From NCBI RefSeq assembly GCF_000472865.1, contig NZ_AXAP01000028.1:40558-104557 (forward strand): a stretch of 64,000 nt of DNA, written 5' to 3'. Shown in pieces: positions 46,392 through 55,243 of the stretch. The notes beneath the pieces were generated by a model. That model was not told the origin of the DNA. It saw nothing but the letters and a program-made list of their open reading frames with translations, and searched no databases. The translations under genes were made by a program, and so were the position numbers. The stretch comes from Bradyrhizobium elkanii WSM2783 (GTDB lineage Bacteria; Pseudomonadota; Alphaproteobacteria; Rhizobiales; Xanthobacteraceae). Every line of letters starts with the position of its first letter. The stretch's first letter is position 1.

Positions 46392-47279
46392 TCAGACGAC
46401 GACGATGCCGGAATGTTTGGCCTTCTCTTCCGGCTCCACATGGATGGTGATCCGCCTGTCTTCATCCTCCGCCCGCAAGGCCGCTTCGAGACGGTCACAT
46501 ATCCGATGCGCCTCTGACACCGTCATCTGCCCGGGGACGACGAGGTGGAACTCAATGAACGTGACACGCCCCGCGTGGCGCGTGCGGACGTCGTGAGCTT
46601 CCAGCGCACCGGCTGCATGGTCGGCAATCGTCCGCCGAATCGCGTTCAACGTCGCCTCGGGCACCGCTTCATCCAGCAGGCCCCCGGCGGACTCCTTGAG
46701 GACCCCCCAACCGGACCACAGGATTGTCGCAGCGACGATCAGGGCAAGCGCAGGATCGAGAAACTCCCATTTCATGACGAGCGCGAGCACAAGCCCGATC
46801 AGTATGCCGACGGAAGAGATCACATCGGTCAGGAGATGTCGGCCGTCCGCAACCAGCGCCGGCGAGCGCATGCGCCGTCCCCGCACGATCAACACCCAGG
46901 CCCAGATGGCGTTGACGATGCTGGCGAGCCCGTTCACGAGCAGCCCTTCCGGCACGACAGCCAGTTTTCTCGGGTGCAGGAAGCCGTCATACGCCTCGCG
47001 CACGATCAGGAGCGCCGCGATGATGATCATCACGCCTACCAACACCGCACTGAAGTATTCGATCTTGTGATGCCCGAACGGATGATTGGCGTCGGCGGGC
47101 TTTGCCGACATGCGAACCGCCCACAATGCAACAACGGCGGTGACGACGTTGACGATGCTTTCGAGCGCGTCGGAGTAGAGTGCAATGGACCCGGTCAGCC
47201 AATACGCCAGGTATTTCAAACCGAGCACCAAAACGCTGACGAGAATGCTTCCTATCGCAACGTTCAGTGGCTTGTTCAT
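46392..47279 (-). CDS. Cation diffusion facilitator family transporter
   Basis: A 295-residue CDF metal/proton antiporter with six membrane spans. Start at 47279 (MNKPLNVAIG). The metal-site motifs are in YSDALESIVNVV (span 2) and DGRHLLTDVISS (span 5), and the histidine-containing loop is ANHPFGHHKIEYF. The cytoplasmic domain ends with RRITIHVEPEEKAKHS. Zinc, iron or manganese export is possible. It stands alone. Confidence 0.92.
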   Translation of the reverse strand: MNKPLNVAIGSILVSVLVLGLKYLAYWLTGSIALYSDALESIVNVVTAVVALWAVRMSAKPADANHPFGHHKIEYFSAVLVGVMIIIAALLIVREAYDGFLHPRKLAVVPEGLLVNGLASIVNAIWAWVLIVRGRRMRSPALVADGRHLLTDVISSVGILIGLVLALVMKWEFLDPALALIVAATILWSGWGVLKESAGGLLDEAVPEATLNAIRRTIADHAAGALEAHDVRTRHAGRVTFIEFHLVVPGQMTVSEAHRICDRLEAALRAEDEDRRITIHVEPEEKAKHSGIVVV

Positions 47280-47518
47280 CGCTCGGATCGTGTTGAGTGG
47301 TGGGCCACGTGCTGTACCGAGGCGACGGAAGGCTTGCAACTTCAATCGCAGCGCTCAGATGCGAATGAATTTGAGTTGCGCCACACGCGGAGTGCAGCGC
47401 CACGACAAGTACGATCCGCTACAGGAAGCGGGTCGACCCGGGACTTGTTCGAGTTCGGTGATTGACGTTGCGGAGTATCGGAGCGTCACGTCAGATGGCT
47501 CGCTCCGCGCAGGCTCGT

Positions 47519-47704
47519 TTAAGGGGCTCTCAAGGGGTGAGAATTGAGCCTCTCCGTCGACGGTCTGTCATCCCGTCTCACCGGCTCGGTCTTCACCGGA
47601 TCCACCTTGTCGCACCAAACGCACTTGAGTTCTGTTCTCCCGTTCGCGCTCAGCACCGGGACCAATCTCCTGCCGCAATGCAAACACCGCGTAACCGGGT
47701 CCAT
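47519..47704 (-). CDS. Small zinc-ribbon-like protein
   Basis: A 61-residue protein with two CxxC pairs (CLHCG near residue 7-11 and CVWCD near 28-32), the spacing of a zinc ribbon. GGAGAAACGCG lies just before the ATG. The KVDPVKTE stretch after the second pair resembles many small rhizobial proteins. Function unknown. Confidence 0.6.
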   Translation of the reverse strand: MDPVTRCLHCGRRLVPVLSANGRTELKCVWCDKVDPVKTEPVRRDDRPSTERLNSHPLRAP

Positions 47705-47931
47705 CGCGTTTCTCCGTCCGGTGCCAACGCAGGAACGGTAGCCACGTTCCTAAGCTGGCAGACAACGAGAGCTCCGGCTAATGCCGAGCCGGCCGAGAAG
47801 TGCTTCTTAGGCTTTGTGCGTGGGCCGCGGCGCTTTCGTTGGCGAGGCCTGTGCTGCAGGACATCCACGGCACAGGAACCTCGAAGCTCCGTGAAGGTTG
47901 GCAGATCGGGCGGGAGCCTGGAAGGGAGACG

Positions 47932-48261
47932 ATGATCCGCCCAATCTGTACCGCCTTGGCGCTCACTTGCTTGTCAGCATCTGCATCGGGATCCGCGGAA
48001 ACTTGTGTTGCCTCTCATTATGGCTACGTCGGCGGTCGAACTGCGTCGGGCGAGCGGATGGATCCAAACGCGATGACCGCGGCGCATCGTACCAGGCCAT
48101 TCGGCTCTCACGTCACAGTCACCTCGCACTCAACCGGCCGAAGCGTCACGGTTCGGATCAACGACCGTGGTCCCTTCATAAAGCGGCGGTGCATAGACTT
48201 ATCGACCGGAGCCGCGCATGCGCTTGGGATGGCCGGGACCGCGCCGGTCTCACTCGAATGA
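47932..48261 (+). CDS. RlpA-like double-psi beta-barrel protein
   Basis: A 109-residue exported protein. Start at 47932 with AAGGGAGACG upstream. Signal peptide residues 1-22 (ICTALALTCLSASASGSA). The mature part has the RlpA core: ASHYGYVGGRTASGERMDPNA by position, MTAAHRTRPFGSHVTVT and VRINDRGPF. RlpA proteins act on septal peptidoglycan. The barrel ends abruptly (GTAPVSLE), a few residues short of typical members. Confidence 0.82.
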   Translation: MIRPICTALALTCLSASASGSAETCVASHYGYVGGRTASGERMDPNAMTAAHRTRPFGSHVTVTSHSTGRSVTVRINDRGPFIKRRCIDLSTGAAHALGMAGTAPVSLE

Positions 48262-48507
48262 CGAGCGAGCTCTTCGCGTCCGAGCTTCGCAAGGAAGAAT
48301 CAGCCCGCCTCATTCTCGTGGAGAAGAGCTTCGTCCACGATTCCATTGAGCGTGCGCCGTGGATTGGAAACAACGAGAGTTGCGTCTTGCAAATTCGGGG
48401 CGATGCCATCGGCAACATGCAGCGGCTTCGCATTCTTGATCGCCAAAGACGCGGCTCACGGCGGGTTGCTCGCGCCTCTCTCATTCAGCGATCTCCTTAG
48501 TAACGAC

Positions 48508-49407
48508 CTAGCGGCTTGTCACGAAGGTGATGATGGCCTCATCAAAGGCAGGTGCATTTTCGCCAGGGACGGTGTGAGAGGAGTCGGGAATCTTGATGCG
48601 CATTCGCTTGGGAAGGCAATTTTCCAACTGGTCCACGATGCGATGAAAAAACGCGGGACTCCGCTCACCATTGATCAGAAGTGTTGGCGCCGAAATGCGC
48701 TTTGCCATTTCACAGGTAAACACCGGACGTGGGCGGGAACTTATCGTGTCCGCAACCGCCGACGCCGCATTGTCGGACATCATTTTGCGATCGCCATCTG
48801 ATCGTCGGTCGTAGGTGCCGGGTCCGCCAACCGCTTCCGCAAAGAGGCGCAGCCCTGTATCGACATCGTCTTTTCGGAACGCTTCCCGCGAGGAAGCAAA
48901 TCGCGCGCCCCACTCTTTCAGTAGTTCTGCGCTCCCCGGTATCCCCGCGAGCAGCCCCGCAGCCGGCGGTTCGTTGACGACCAGCGATATTACCATCTCG
49001 GGATGATTGGATGCGAAGAACAGCGCGGCATGTGCACCGGCCGAATGCGCGACGATGTGCGCGCGTTTTATGCCGAGTTCTGCGAGGATGGCGGCCAGAT
49101 CCTCGCCGTGGACGTCCGCCGCGGCATCTGGCAGGCCGTCCTTGCTAGTTGCGTTGGGAAAATGGTTCTGCCGGCTATAGGCGATGATGCGATGTTTTTT
49201 TGAAAGCACCGGAAGGTGCCCATTCCAGAAACGATAATCCTGAAGTCCACCGTGCACGAGAACGATCGGATCACCCTCGCCGGCCTCTACATAGGCGAAT
49301 TTCGTATCGGCGGCCCTCAGCTCTTTGACATTCTCGGCGATGACTGGCGACGAGAGTCCAACCGCGAAGGCGACGCCGGCGAGCAACCCCTTGATCCCGA
49401 AGTGCAT
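48508..49407 (-). CDS. Exported alpha/beta hydrolase
   Basis: A 299-residue hydrolase from 49407 (MHFGIKGLLAGVAF) with a signal peptide ending near PVIAEN. Nucleophile motif AHSAGAHAAL, oxyanion region VLVHGGLQDYRFW, acid in LLINGERSPAF, and catalytic His in PDSSHTVPGE. Substrate unknown. The extension to 49440 lacks a ribosome-binding site. Confidence 0.85.
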   Translation of the reverse strand: MHFGIKGLLAGVAFAVGLSSPVIAENVKELRAADTKFAYVEAGEGDPIVLVHGGLQDYRFWNGHLPVLSKKHRIIAYSRQNHFPNATSKDGLPDAAADVHGEDLAAILAELGIKRAHIVAHSAGAHAALFFASNHPEMVISLVVNEPPAAGLLAGIPGSAELLKEWGARFASSREAFRKDDVDTGLRLFAEAVGGPGTYDRRSDGDRKMMSDNAASAVADTISSRPRPVFTCEMAKRISAPTLLINGERSPAFFHRIVDQLENCLPKRMRIKIPDSSHTVPGENAPAFDEAIITFVTSR

Positions 49408-50116
49408 GATCGAACTCCAGCGGTTGAGGCAGAGCACCATACGGCCCCAACCGTGAATTCACCATGCGTCGTTGCGTTGCAGCCGTTGATCAACCAAGAG
49501 CTGAAAGCGGGCTCGGCAATCTGACGCGCCCGTAGCTCCTGAGGAGCAAATAGTCGGCCTATCAAGCCACGTTGGAAGCGGGTGCTATCCGCCCAAGGTA
49601 AGAGCGAGTCGTCTGGACTCAATAAAATCGGGGCTCTGCGAATCCGTGGTGAGTCGGATTCCGTAATAACGGTGAGTCGGAATCGCCGATTTTCGGGATA
49701 ACGGCGAGTCGATGCAATCAACCCCACTTCTAAGCTATTGTATCGGCTTGGTTTTCTTAGTCGGATGGTCGAACCTCCGCGGGGCCATCACTACGCACCT
49801 GCGGTCCTCGGACCAGCCAGCCCATAGGCGTGCTTTATTCGGCTTCAGTTGCTCCGGAGCCATCGCCGGTACCGACGGGGCCTGCCGCGCGCGGGCTCGC
49901 GGTCCTCTCGTCTCCAATGCCGGAGCCTCCAGCCTTGACTGGCCGGAGGCGCGCCGACGATGCGCTCACGCTCGGCCGCCGCAGCGGTCCGGATCCCGTA
50001 CAAGCGTTCGTAAAAAGTGGTGCGTCAGTGACCGCCGAGCGCTGATCTCTCAGCCGCTCCGCCACGAATCGTGCAGCAATGTGCACTTCACTGGGCGAAC
50101 GAAGCGCGGAGGAAGC
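49408..50116. other. Intergenic region with repeats, no intact gene
   Basis: These 709 bases separate the hydrolase from the broken restriction gene. The only structure I can name is the GGTGAGTCGG repeat cluster (49648-49711, listed separately) and a tRNA-5'-end-like GCGCCCGTAGCTC at 49526 that does not fold into a tRNA. No open frame has a family match. Confidence 0.5.
49648..49711. repeat. Three GGTGAGTCGG-type direct repeats
   Basis: GGTGAGTCGG occurs at 49648 and 49671, and GGCGAGTCG at 49703. Between them lie ATTCCGTAATAAC and AATCGCCGATTTTCGGGATAAC, so the unit is about 23-32 bases and includes a shared ATAAC. Repeated short units like this occur at the ends of some IS21-family elements. 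No transposase gene is nearby, so this may be an isolated end. Confidence 0.55.
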
Positions 50117-51998
50117 GTGCCAAGGGGACGAATAATACCGTTCATGGAGATCGTTCGCTCTCCTTTGATTGTCGATGCGGTCTATCAGGGCGACCGCAAG
50201 GCAAGCGCAGCCGACGATCCGTTGCCCAGGCTGTTGGACGTTTCAAACCAAGGTGGCTTTAGATATCGCGGGAGCCTCGACAATCCCAGTCTCGTTGCCC
50301 TGAAGACTTCGCTCGATGATCCGGATTGGCCCGATGCCATAGACCGAGAGAGCGGCACTTTCATTTACTTCGGCGACAACAAGAGACCGGGACTGGGCCT
50401 CCATGAAACGCGCCGCTTCGGCAACGAACTTCTCCGCAGGTTCTTCGAGCGCCTCCATGCCGGCGCTTCCGGAAGGCGGTCGATCCCTACGATCTTCGTG
50501 TTCTCCGGCACCGGTGAATGGCGTGACGTTCGCTTCCTAGGCCTAGCGATACCAGGCGGCCCTGACATCGAGAATTTCGACGACTTGGTGGCCGTCTGGA
50601 GGTCGAGCGAAGGTCTGAGATTCCAAAACTACCGCGCTCGTTTCACCATTCTGGACGCCGCCGAGATTCCCCGTTTTTGGATCGACGCCTGATCAACGGG
50701 ACGGATCCGTTTGCTCGCGCCCCCGGCGTGTGGGCCGACTGGGTTCTCACGGGCCGCTGCCGTCCCTTGAAGGCCGTCCGCTCGATCGAGCATAGAAGCA
50801 AATCGGAGCAACTTCCGGGCGCGCCTAATGACCTCGCGATGGTGGCGAAGATCCAAGCCTTCTTTCAGTCGCGCCCCCACGACTTCGAGCGTTGCGCGAC
50901 CGCCTTGGCGAGGATGCTGATCCCCGACATCGTGGAGGTCGACGTCACTCGTCCGTCAAGAGACGGCGGGCGGGACGCAATCGGAAAAATGAGGATTGGC
51001 CGCGGCCCAAGTTCGGTCCTGGTCGAATTCGCGCTCGAAGCCAAATGCTATGTGTCGGCAACTCGGTTGGCGTCAGGGAAATGTCCAGACTGATCTCCCG
51101 GCTTCGACATCGTCAGTTCGGAATCATCGTAACGACAAGCTTCATCGACAGCCAAGCCTACCGGGAAATCAAGGAAGACCAGCATCCGATCGTCGTGGTT
51201 TCGGCCGCCGATATCGTGGGCATTCTGAAATCGCACGGCTATGGCGACGTAGCCGCCGTTGAGAATTGGCTCGATACCGAGTTCAGCGGGAGGACCGTAG
51301 AAATGATTCTGTTGGGAGATGCTGAATCCTCCGCTACTTGGCTTTCTTCCTTTGAGGGACGGATCGTCGGGGTCCGCGACACCTTCTCGGCCTTCAACGA
51401 GCCGAGCGCGCCGATTTCCGCGGAGGTGACGGCACTTACGGGCATCACCAACGAGATGGTGGCCGGCCACAGGTTTGACGACGCGGCCATCGCCGCCTTC
51501 GCGGAAACCGCGGTCGTCGTCATCGCGCACAACAGCGGCTTCGACAGAAAGTTCGCCGAACGCTACTGGCACCTTTTCGAGCACAAGGCCTGGGGCTGCA
51601 GCATGAGCGAGATCGACTCGCGCAAGCACGGCTTCGCGGGAGCGAAACTCGGCTATCTGCTGAATGGTGCCGGCTTCTTCCACCAGGCGCACCGAGCCGT
51701 CGACGACTGTCACGCTCTGCTGGAGGTGCTCGCCTTCGAGCTTCCGACCACTGGTTCGACAGCGCTCGCGCTCCTGCTCGAGACCGCACCCAAGCCGACG
51801 ATGCGGGTCTGGGCAGAGCAGACCGCGTTCGAGCTCAAGGACTCGCTGAAGAGGCGCGGTTATCGCTGGAACGACGGCAGCGACGGGAGACCGAAAAGCT
51901 GGTTCATAGACGTCGACGAGACCGCCCTCGCCGACGAGATCGCGTTCTTGCGAACCCAAATCTACATGCAGGACGTCGAGCCCGGCGTGCAGGGCTGA
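50117..51998 (+). pseudogene. AspBHI-like restriction endonuclease joined to a partial DnaQ-type exonuclease (two frame breaks)
   Basis: One gene appears in three frames. 50117-50692 (GTG start; ATG at 50144 possible) carries the AspBHI-type N-terminal domain (DPLPRLLDVSNQGGFRYRG, ETRRFGNELLRRFFERLH). The frame then drops by one near 50690 (INGTDPFARAPGVWADWV) and again near 51055, after LVEFALEAKCY, resuming at VGVREMSRLISRLRHRQFG and TTSFIDSQAYREI, the Mrr-like catalytic region. From about 51345 the same frame reads into a DEDD exonuclease: GVRDTFSAFNEPS, IAHNSGFDRKFAERYW and HRAVDDCHALLE. The exonuclease's first motif (DTETT) is missing. AspBHI-type enzymes cut modified DNA. Two one-base losses make this non-functional unless they are sequencing errors. 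Confidence 0.72.
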
Positions 51999-52080
51999 CC
52001 GCCTTCACCCGGTTCTCCGGCCGCATCTGAGGCGGCCGCTCAGACTTACCGGGCGAGACAGGGCGACCAGTCCTGGCTTT

Positions 52081-52284
52081 TTATGACGACGGGTCGCATT
52101 GCGGAGTCGAGTGCGCCTGAACATTACAAGGCATAGTAACTGATGCCATCCACTCGCCGCGCGCCTTACGTTGACGATATAGGCGCGTTCGCTCGGCGTG
52201 AGACATTTTATCGGCCCGCTGCCGCATCAAGCTCTTTCGCTCCGCCACACCTTGAATAACGTCCCAGTCGTCGACGCTCGGCAC
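52081..52284 (-). CDS. Short hypothetical protein
   Basis: A 67-residue frame with the basic stretch SHAERTRLYRQRKARGEW, a pattern seen in many small rhizobial proteins. No clear ribosome-binding site. It may be a fragment. Included with low confidence. Confidence 0.25.
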   Translation of the reverse strand: MPSVDDWDVIQGVAERKSLMRQRADKMSHAERTRLYRQRKARGEWMASVTMPCNVQAHSTPQCDPSS

Positions 52285-52292
52285 CAGAGCGG

Positions 52293-53663
52293 CTATTTCG
52301 TCTCCACGCCATGGTCAGTCCCCTCCGGTGTGTTCGGCGCCGGCGGGCGCCATCGCTTGACCGCCCGGTCTGGCGGTACGTAGTTCAGCAATGCTGGCTC
52401 AAGGCGATCGAGTGTGACGGCTTCTATAAGTTGGTCTTGAACTGATTTCGGCCAATCCAAGCCAGACGGGAAGTTATCGGTCCTCCGTCCAACCGAAACG
52501 TTGACAAACTCAGTAGAATCCAAGTTTGCCTTTTCGAAAGACGCCGCTTCAATTGAACCGCCTTCGAATTTTAGATCGCGCAACTTGGTGTCGATAAACT
52601 TCGCTCCGAGGAAATCACCATTTTTAATTACCGAACTGCGGATCGTAGCTTCAATGAAAGATGTGTCGCGAGCTTCCACGTTCGAAAGCTCGACCCCCGA
52701 CAAATTAGCATTCTTGAAGTTTGCACCGGACACAGTCGCGCCTGTGAAATCGGAGCCTCTAAAATCAATTTCAGACAGATTGACGTTGCGCAGGTCGGCC
52801 CCGCGAAGATCAGCCTGCGCGAATATAGCACCTGAGTCATGGAGGCTAGGCAAGTTGACCTTCATTCGAATGAGCGCGGCAATTATCAGGCCGCGTTCGG
52901 GGCTGAGAGGCTTAGAAATTTGCTTGGGAGTACCACCGACCGCATCATTCTTGAAATCGAGATATGCATAGGGTGTAGCGCTCGAGGTCAGAACGATAAT
53001 TCGTGCAAGCAAGTCTTTCGGAAGACCTGCCTGCTCCTCGCTTTTCGGTAATTTGGCCACCTCCTGCACAATCGAGAAAAGTTCAGTTGCGAATGCTCCT
53101 CGCTTTTGTGCATCGGCCACCATAGTCTGCTGATCGATCTTTTCATTTTGTTGCTTCAGCAAACCCGTCTGTTCGCGCAGCAGGGTGTTCTGACTAAAAA
53201 GCAGAACAGCTCCAATCACTCCGCCAAATGAGATCAATAGCCCCAAGGCTGCCTGTGCAACAAAACGTCTCGTCGCACCAATTGAATACCAAGCGACACC
53301 TTCTTCCACTGCCCGCCCTACAAATTGGATGGCTTCGTCGGAGTTACCCCTGGCATGCGCACGGCTTGCTTGCGTAAGGTCACTAACCATGCCTGCTAGG
53401 GTGCCGCGAGCACTTGCAAATACTCGTGGCACAATCAGCAGCGTGGCAACGCCGGCGACGACGAGGCAGAGTCCCAAAGACAGGAAAGCGCCTATGGCGA
53501 AGGACAGCAGCAGATCTCCGGATAGCTCGAGACGTCCTACCGCCAGATAAAGCGCTGGTCCCAAACTGGCGCCAAGGAGAAGGCCAACGACCAGCGTCGA
53601 GAGCAGTCGAGCAGGGCTTCCTTTTTCGAGCACGATCTGATTGTTCTCGGTCTGCGAAGACAT
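52293..53663 (-). CDS. Membrane protein with C-terminal pentapeptide repeats
   Basis: A 456-residue protein from 53663 (MSSQTENNQIV) with GGGAGAAAGATAG upstream. Hydrophobic segments lie near residues 18-43, 50-80 and 145-165; a coiled-coil-like stretch (LLREQTGLLKQQNEKIDQQT) follows. The C-terminal third is built of A(D/N)LXX pentapeptides (AQADLRGADLRNVNLSEIDF by position, and on through LDSTEF). Lower in GC than the flanks. Pentapeptide repeat proteins can mimic DNA or bind partners; function here is unknown. Confidence 0.85.
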   Translation of the reverse strand: MSSQTENNQIVLEKGSPARLLSTLVVGLLLGASLGPALYLAVGRLELSGDLLLSFAIGAFLSLGLCLVVAGVATLLIVPRVFASARGTLAGMVSDLTQASRAHARGNSDEAIQFVGRAVEEGVAWYSIGATRRFVAQAALGLLISFGGVIGAVLLFSQNTLLREQTGLLKQQNEKIDQQTMVADAQKRGAFATELFSIVQEVAKLPKSEEQAGLPKDLLARIIVLTSSATPYAYLDFKNDAVGGTPKQISKPLSPERGLIIAALIRMKVNLPSLHDSGAIFAQADLRGADLRNVNLSEIDFRGSDFTGATVSGANFKNANLSGVELSNVEARDTSFIEATIRSSVIKNGDFLGAKFIDTKLRDLKFEGGSIEAASFEKANLDSTEFVNVSVGRRTDNFPSGLDWPKSVQDQLIEAVTLDRLEPALLNYVPPDRAVKRWRPPAPNTPEGTDHGVETK

Positions 53664-53770
53664 TCTATCTTTCTCCCGATACCTGGCGGCTTGCTCTAGC
53701 ATGGTACCGCGGGGAGAACACCAGTGCACCTTTTAGGTGTGGGACCGCTTGCCGAATGCCGCCGCATTAG

Positions 53771-54076
53771 TTGCCGCTCATTGTCCCGTCTGAATACCAT
53801 CCTCGCTTGCGCGTAGCACCCGCGGCGCAGCCTATCTGGCTGCTGCGCCGCCTGGTGCCGCGGCTTCCGTACGCGCCTTCCGTCGGTCAGGACGTCAAGA
53901 CCGCCATCCTGCTCGACACCGAAACCACCGGCCTCGACACGCGAAAGAACGAGATCATCGAACTTGGGATGGTCAAATTCGACTATCTGCCGGACAGCCG
54001 GATCGCCGGCGTGCGGGACGTCTTCTCGGCATTCAACGAACCATCCGAGCCAATCACGGTATCAAGCGACAATTAA
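53771..54076 (+). pseudogene. N-terminal fragment of a DnaQ-type 3'-5' exonuclease
   Basis: The frame has WLLRRLVPRLPYAPSVG, then the exonuclease motif ILLDTETTGLDT (catalytic Asp-Glu), ELGMVKFDYLPD, and GVRDVFSAFNEPSEPI, and then stops. It ends exactly where a 19-bp tandem repeat begins: the stop codon lies in the first repeat unit (GACAATTAAG). The missing back half matches in kind the exonuclease part at 51345-51998, but that copy differs by about a quarter of its bases in the shared stretch, so it is another paralogue. Confidence 0.75.
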
Positions 54077-54122
54077 GTGTTGGCTAGACAATTAAGTTTT
54101 GGCTAGACAATTAAGTCTTGGC
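54068..54122. repeat. Three 19-bp tandem repeats, probable insertion-sequence end
   Basis: GACAATTAAGTNTTGGCTA occurs at 54068, 54087 and 54106 (the last diverges after CTTGGC). The array cuts the exonuclease fragment. Multiple short end repeats are typical of IS21-type elements. No transposase and no second end are seen between here and 54278. Confidence 0.75.
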
Positions 54123-54277
54123 GGCCGGAGCGAAATGAGGCTCGACCGCCAAGCGCCACGCGACCTTTCACTCCTGCTCGTCCATCCGTACAAAGTCCCC
54201 CATTGCCCATCTGAAGCTGTTCGCCAGATAGCGCGCTCGCAGCGGCGAACCGCTGAGTGGCGGCTTCACCATCTGCC

Positions 54278-55030
54278 TCAGAAGAAGAGTGGGCGAACGA
54301 CGAGTTCAAGGCCAAGAATGGCAAGGAAGATCAGAAACCAGCGCCGAAAGGTTGCAGCGCTTATGCGCTCGCGGACCGTTGTTCCGACCCACATGCCCAG
54401 CAACGAGGGAATGATCGCGAGTGCGGACAAAGTAGTATTTCCAAAATGGAAAGCTCCGCCACGAGCCAAGCCCGCCGCAAGCGCAATTGTTGAGACCGTG
54501 AACGACAGTCCCAGTGCCTGGATAAGATCATCTTTGGAAAGGCCGAGGGCCTGGAGATAGGGAACGGCGGGAAGTGTGAAAACCCCAGTTGCTCCGGTGA
54601 TTGCCCCGGTTGTCAACCCAATAACAGGCGACAGTAAACGCTCAAGGCGCGCAGGAACCGACAATGGCTTCGCCCACAGGCTGTGCACCGCATAGAGAAC
54701 CAAGGCGGAGCCCAATCCAACACTTGCGTATTCCGTATTGGCGCTCGTCAGAAGCCATGAGCCGGCGAGTGTGCCAACCACGATGCCGAGCATCATCGGC
54801 CAAAGCCTTTTCATCAGGGCCAGGAAATCCGGTCCCGTGAACAGCTGCCAAAAATTGGTGACAAAGGACGGAATGACCAGCAGCGAAGCTGCGCTAACTG
54901 GCGACGTGATCGCACCGAGGATACCCATTGCGACGGTCGGCAGGCCCATCCCCGTCACGCCCTTGACGATCCCGGCGAGGAAAAACGTCGACGCGATAAT
55001 CAGAACATGCAGCGAAAGATAACCATTCAT
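54278..55030 (-). CDS. TauE/SafE family sulfite exporter
   Basis: A 250-residue membrane protein with about eight hydrophobic segments, start at 55030 (MNGYLSLHVLII). The duplicated family motif appears as VKGVTGMGLPTVAMGILG near the N-terminus and TTGAITGATGVFTLPAVPYL in the second half. TauE/SafE proteins export sulfite or sulfur organics. It is divergent from a LysR-type gene, which probably controls it. Confidence 0.88.
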   Translation of the reverse strand: MNGYLSLHVLIIASTFFLAGIVKGVTGMGLPTVAMGILGAITSPVSAASLLVIPSFVTNFWQLFTGPDFLALMKRLWPMMLGIVVGTLAGSWLLTSANTEYASVGLGSALVLYAVHSLWAKPLSVPARLERLLSPVIGLTTGAITGATGVFTLPAVPYLQALGLSKDDLIQALGLSFTVSTIALAAGLARGGAFHFGNTTLSALAIIPSLLGMWVGTTVRERISAATFRRWFLIFLAILGLELVVRPLFF

Positions 55031-55243
55031 GTTGACTCGCTCGGATTGGGCGGTGTTGCATTTGAAGACTTCGCGCGTGCCGATGGCAGCCATGCGCATA
55101 TGGCGTGACAGATTGGCGAGCAAACCTAGCTCTCATCAAGGGCACCTCTCCAATCCCTTGTGTCAACGTCAAAAATCGGAGAATATGGCGTCGCATGTAG
55201 TAAAGTACGCTCGCCGACCAAGCGCCGCAATTGGTCATTTCCG

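Noticed and set aside
48262..48507. Short open frames after the RlpA-like gene
   Set aside because: No start sites or family patterns; they overlap each other on both strands.
49526..49585. tRNA-like 5' end GCGCCCGTAGCTC with a pairing CGGGTGC downstream
   Set aside because: Only 46 bases separate the arms, no T-loop is present and no anticodon stem forms. Probably chance.
50660..50695. Programmed frameshift in the restriction gene
   Set aside because: The T-run is not in a canonical slippery heptamer phase and a second break follows 370 bases later, so decay or sequencing error is simpler.
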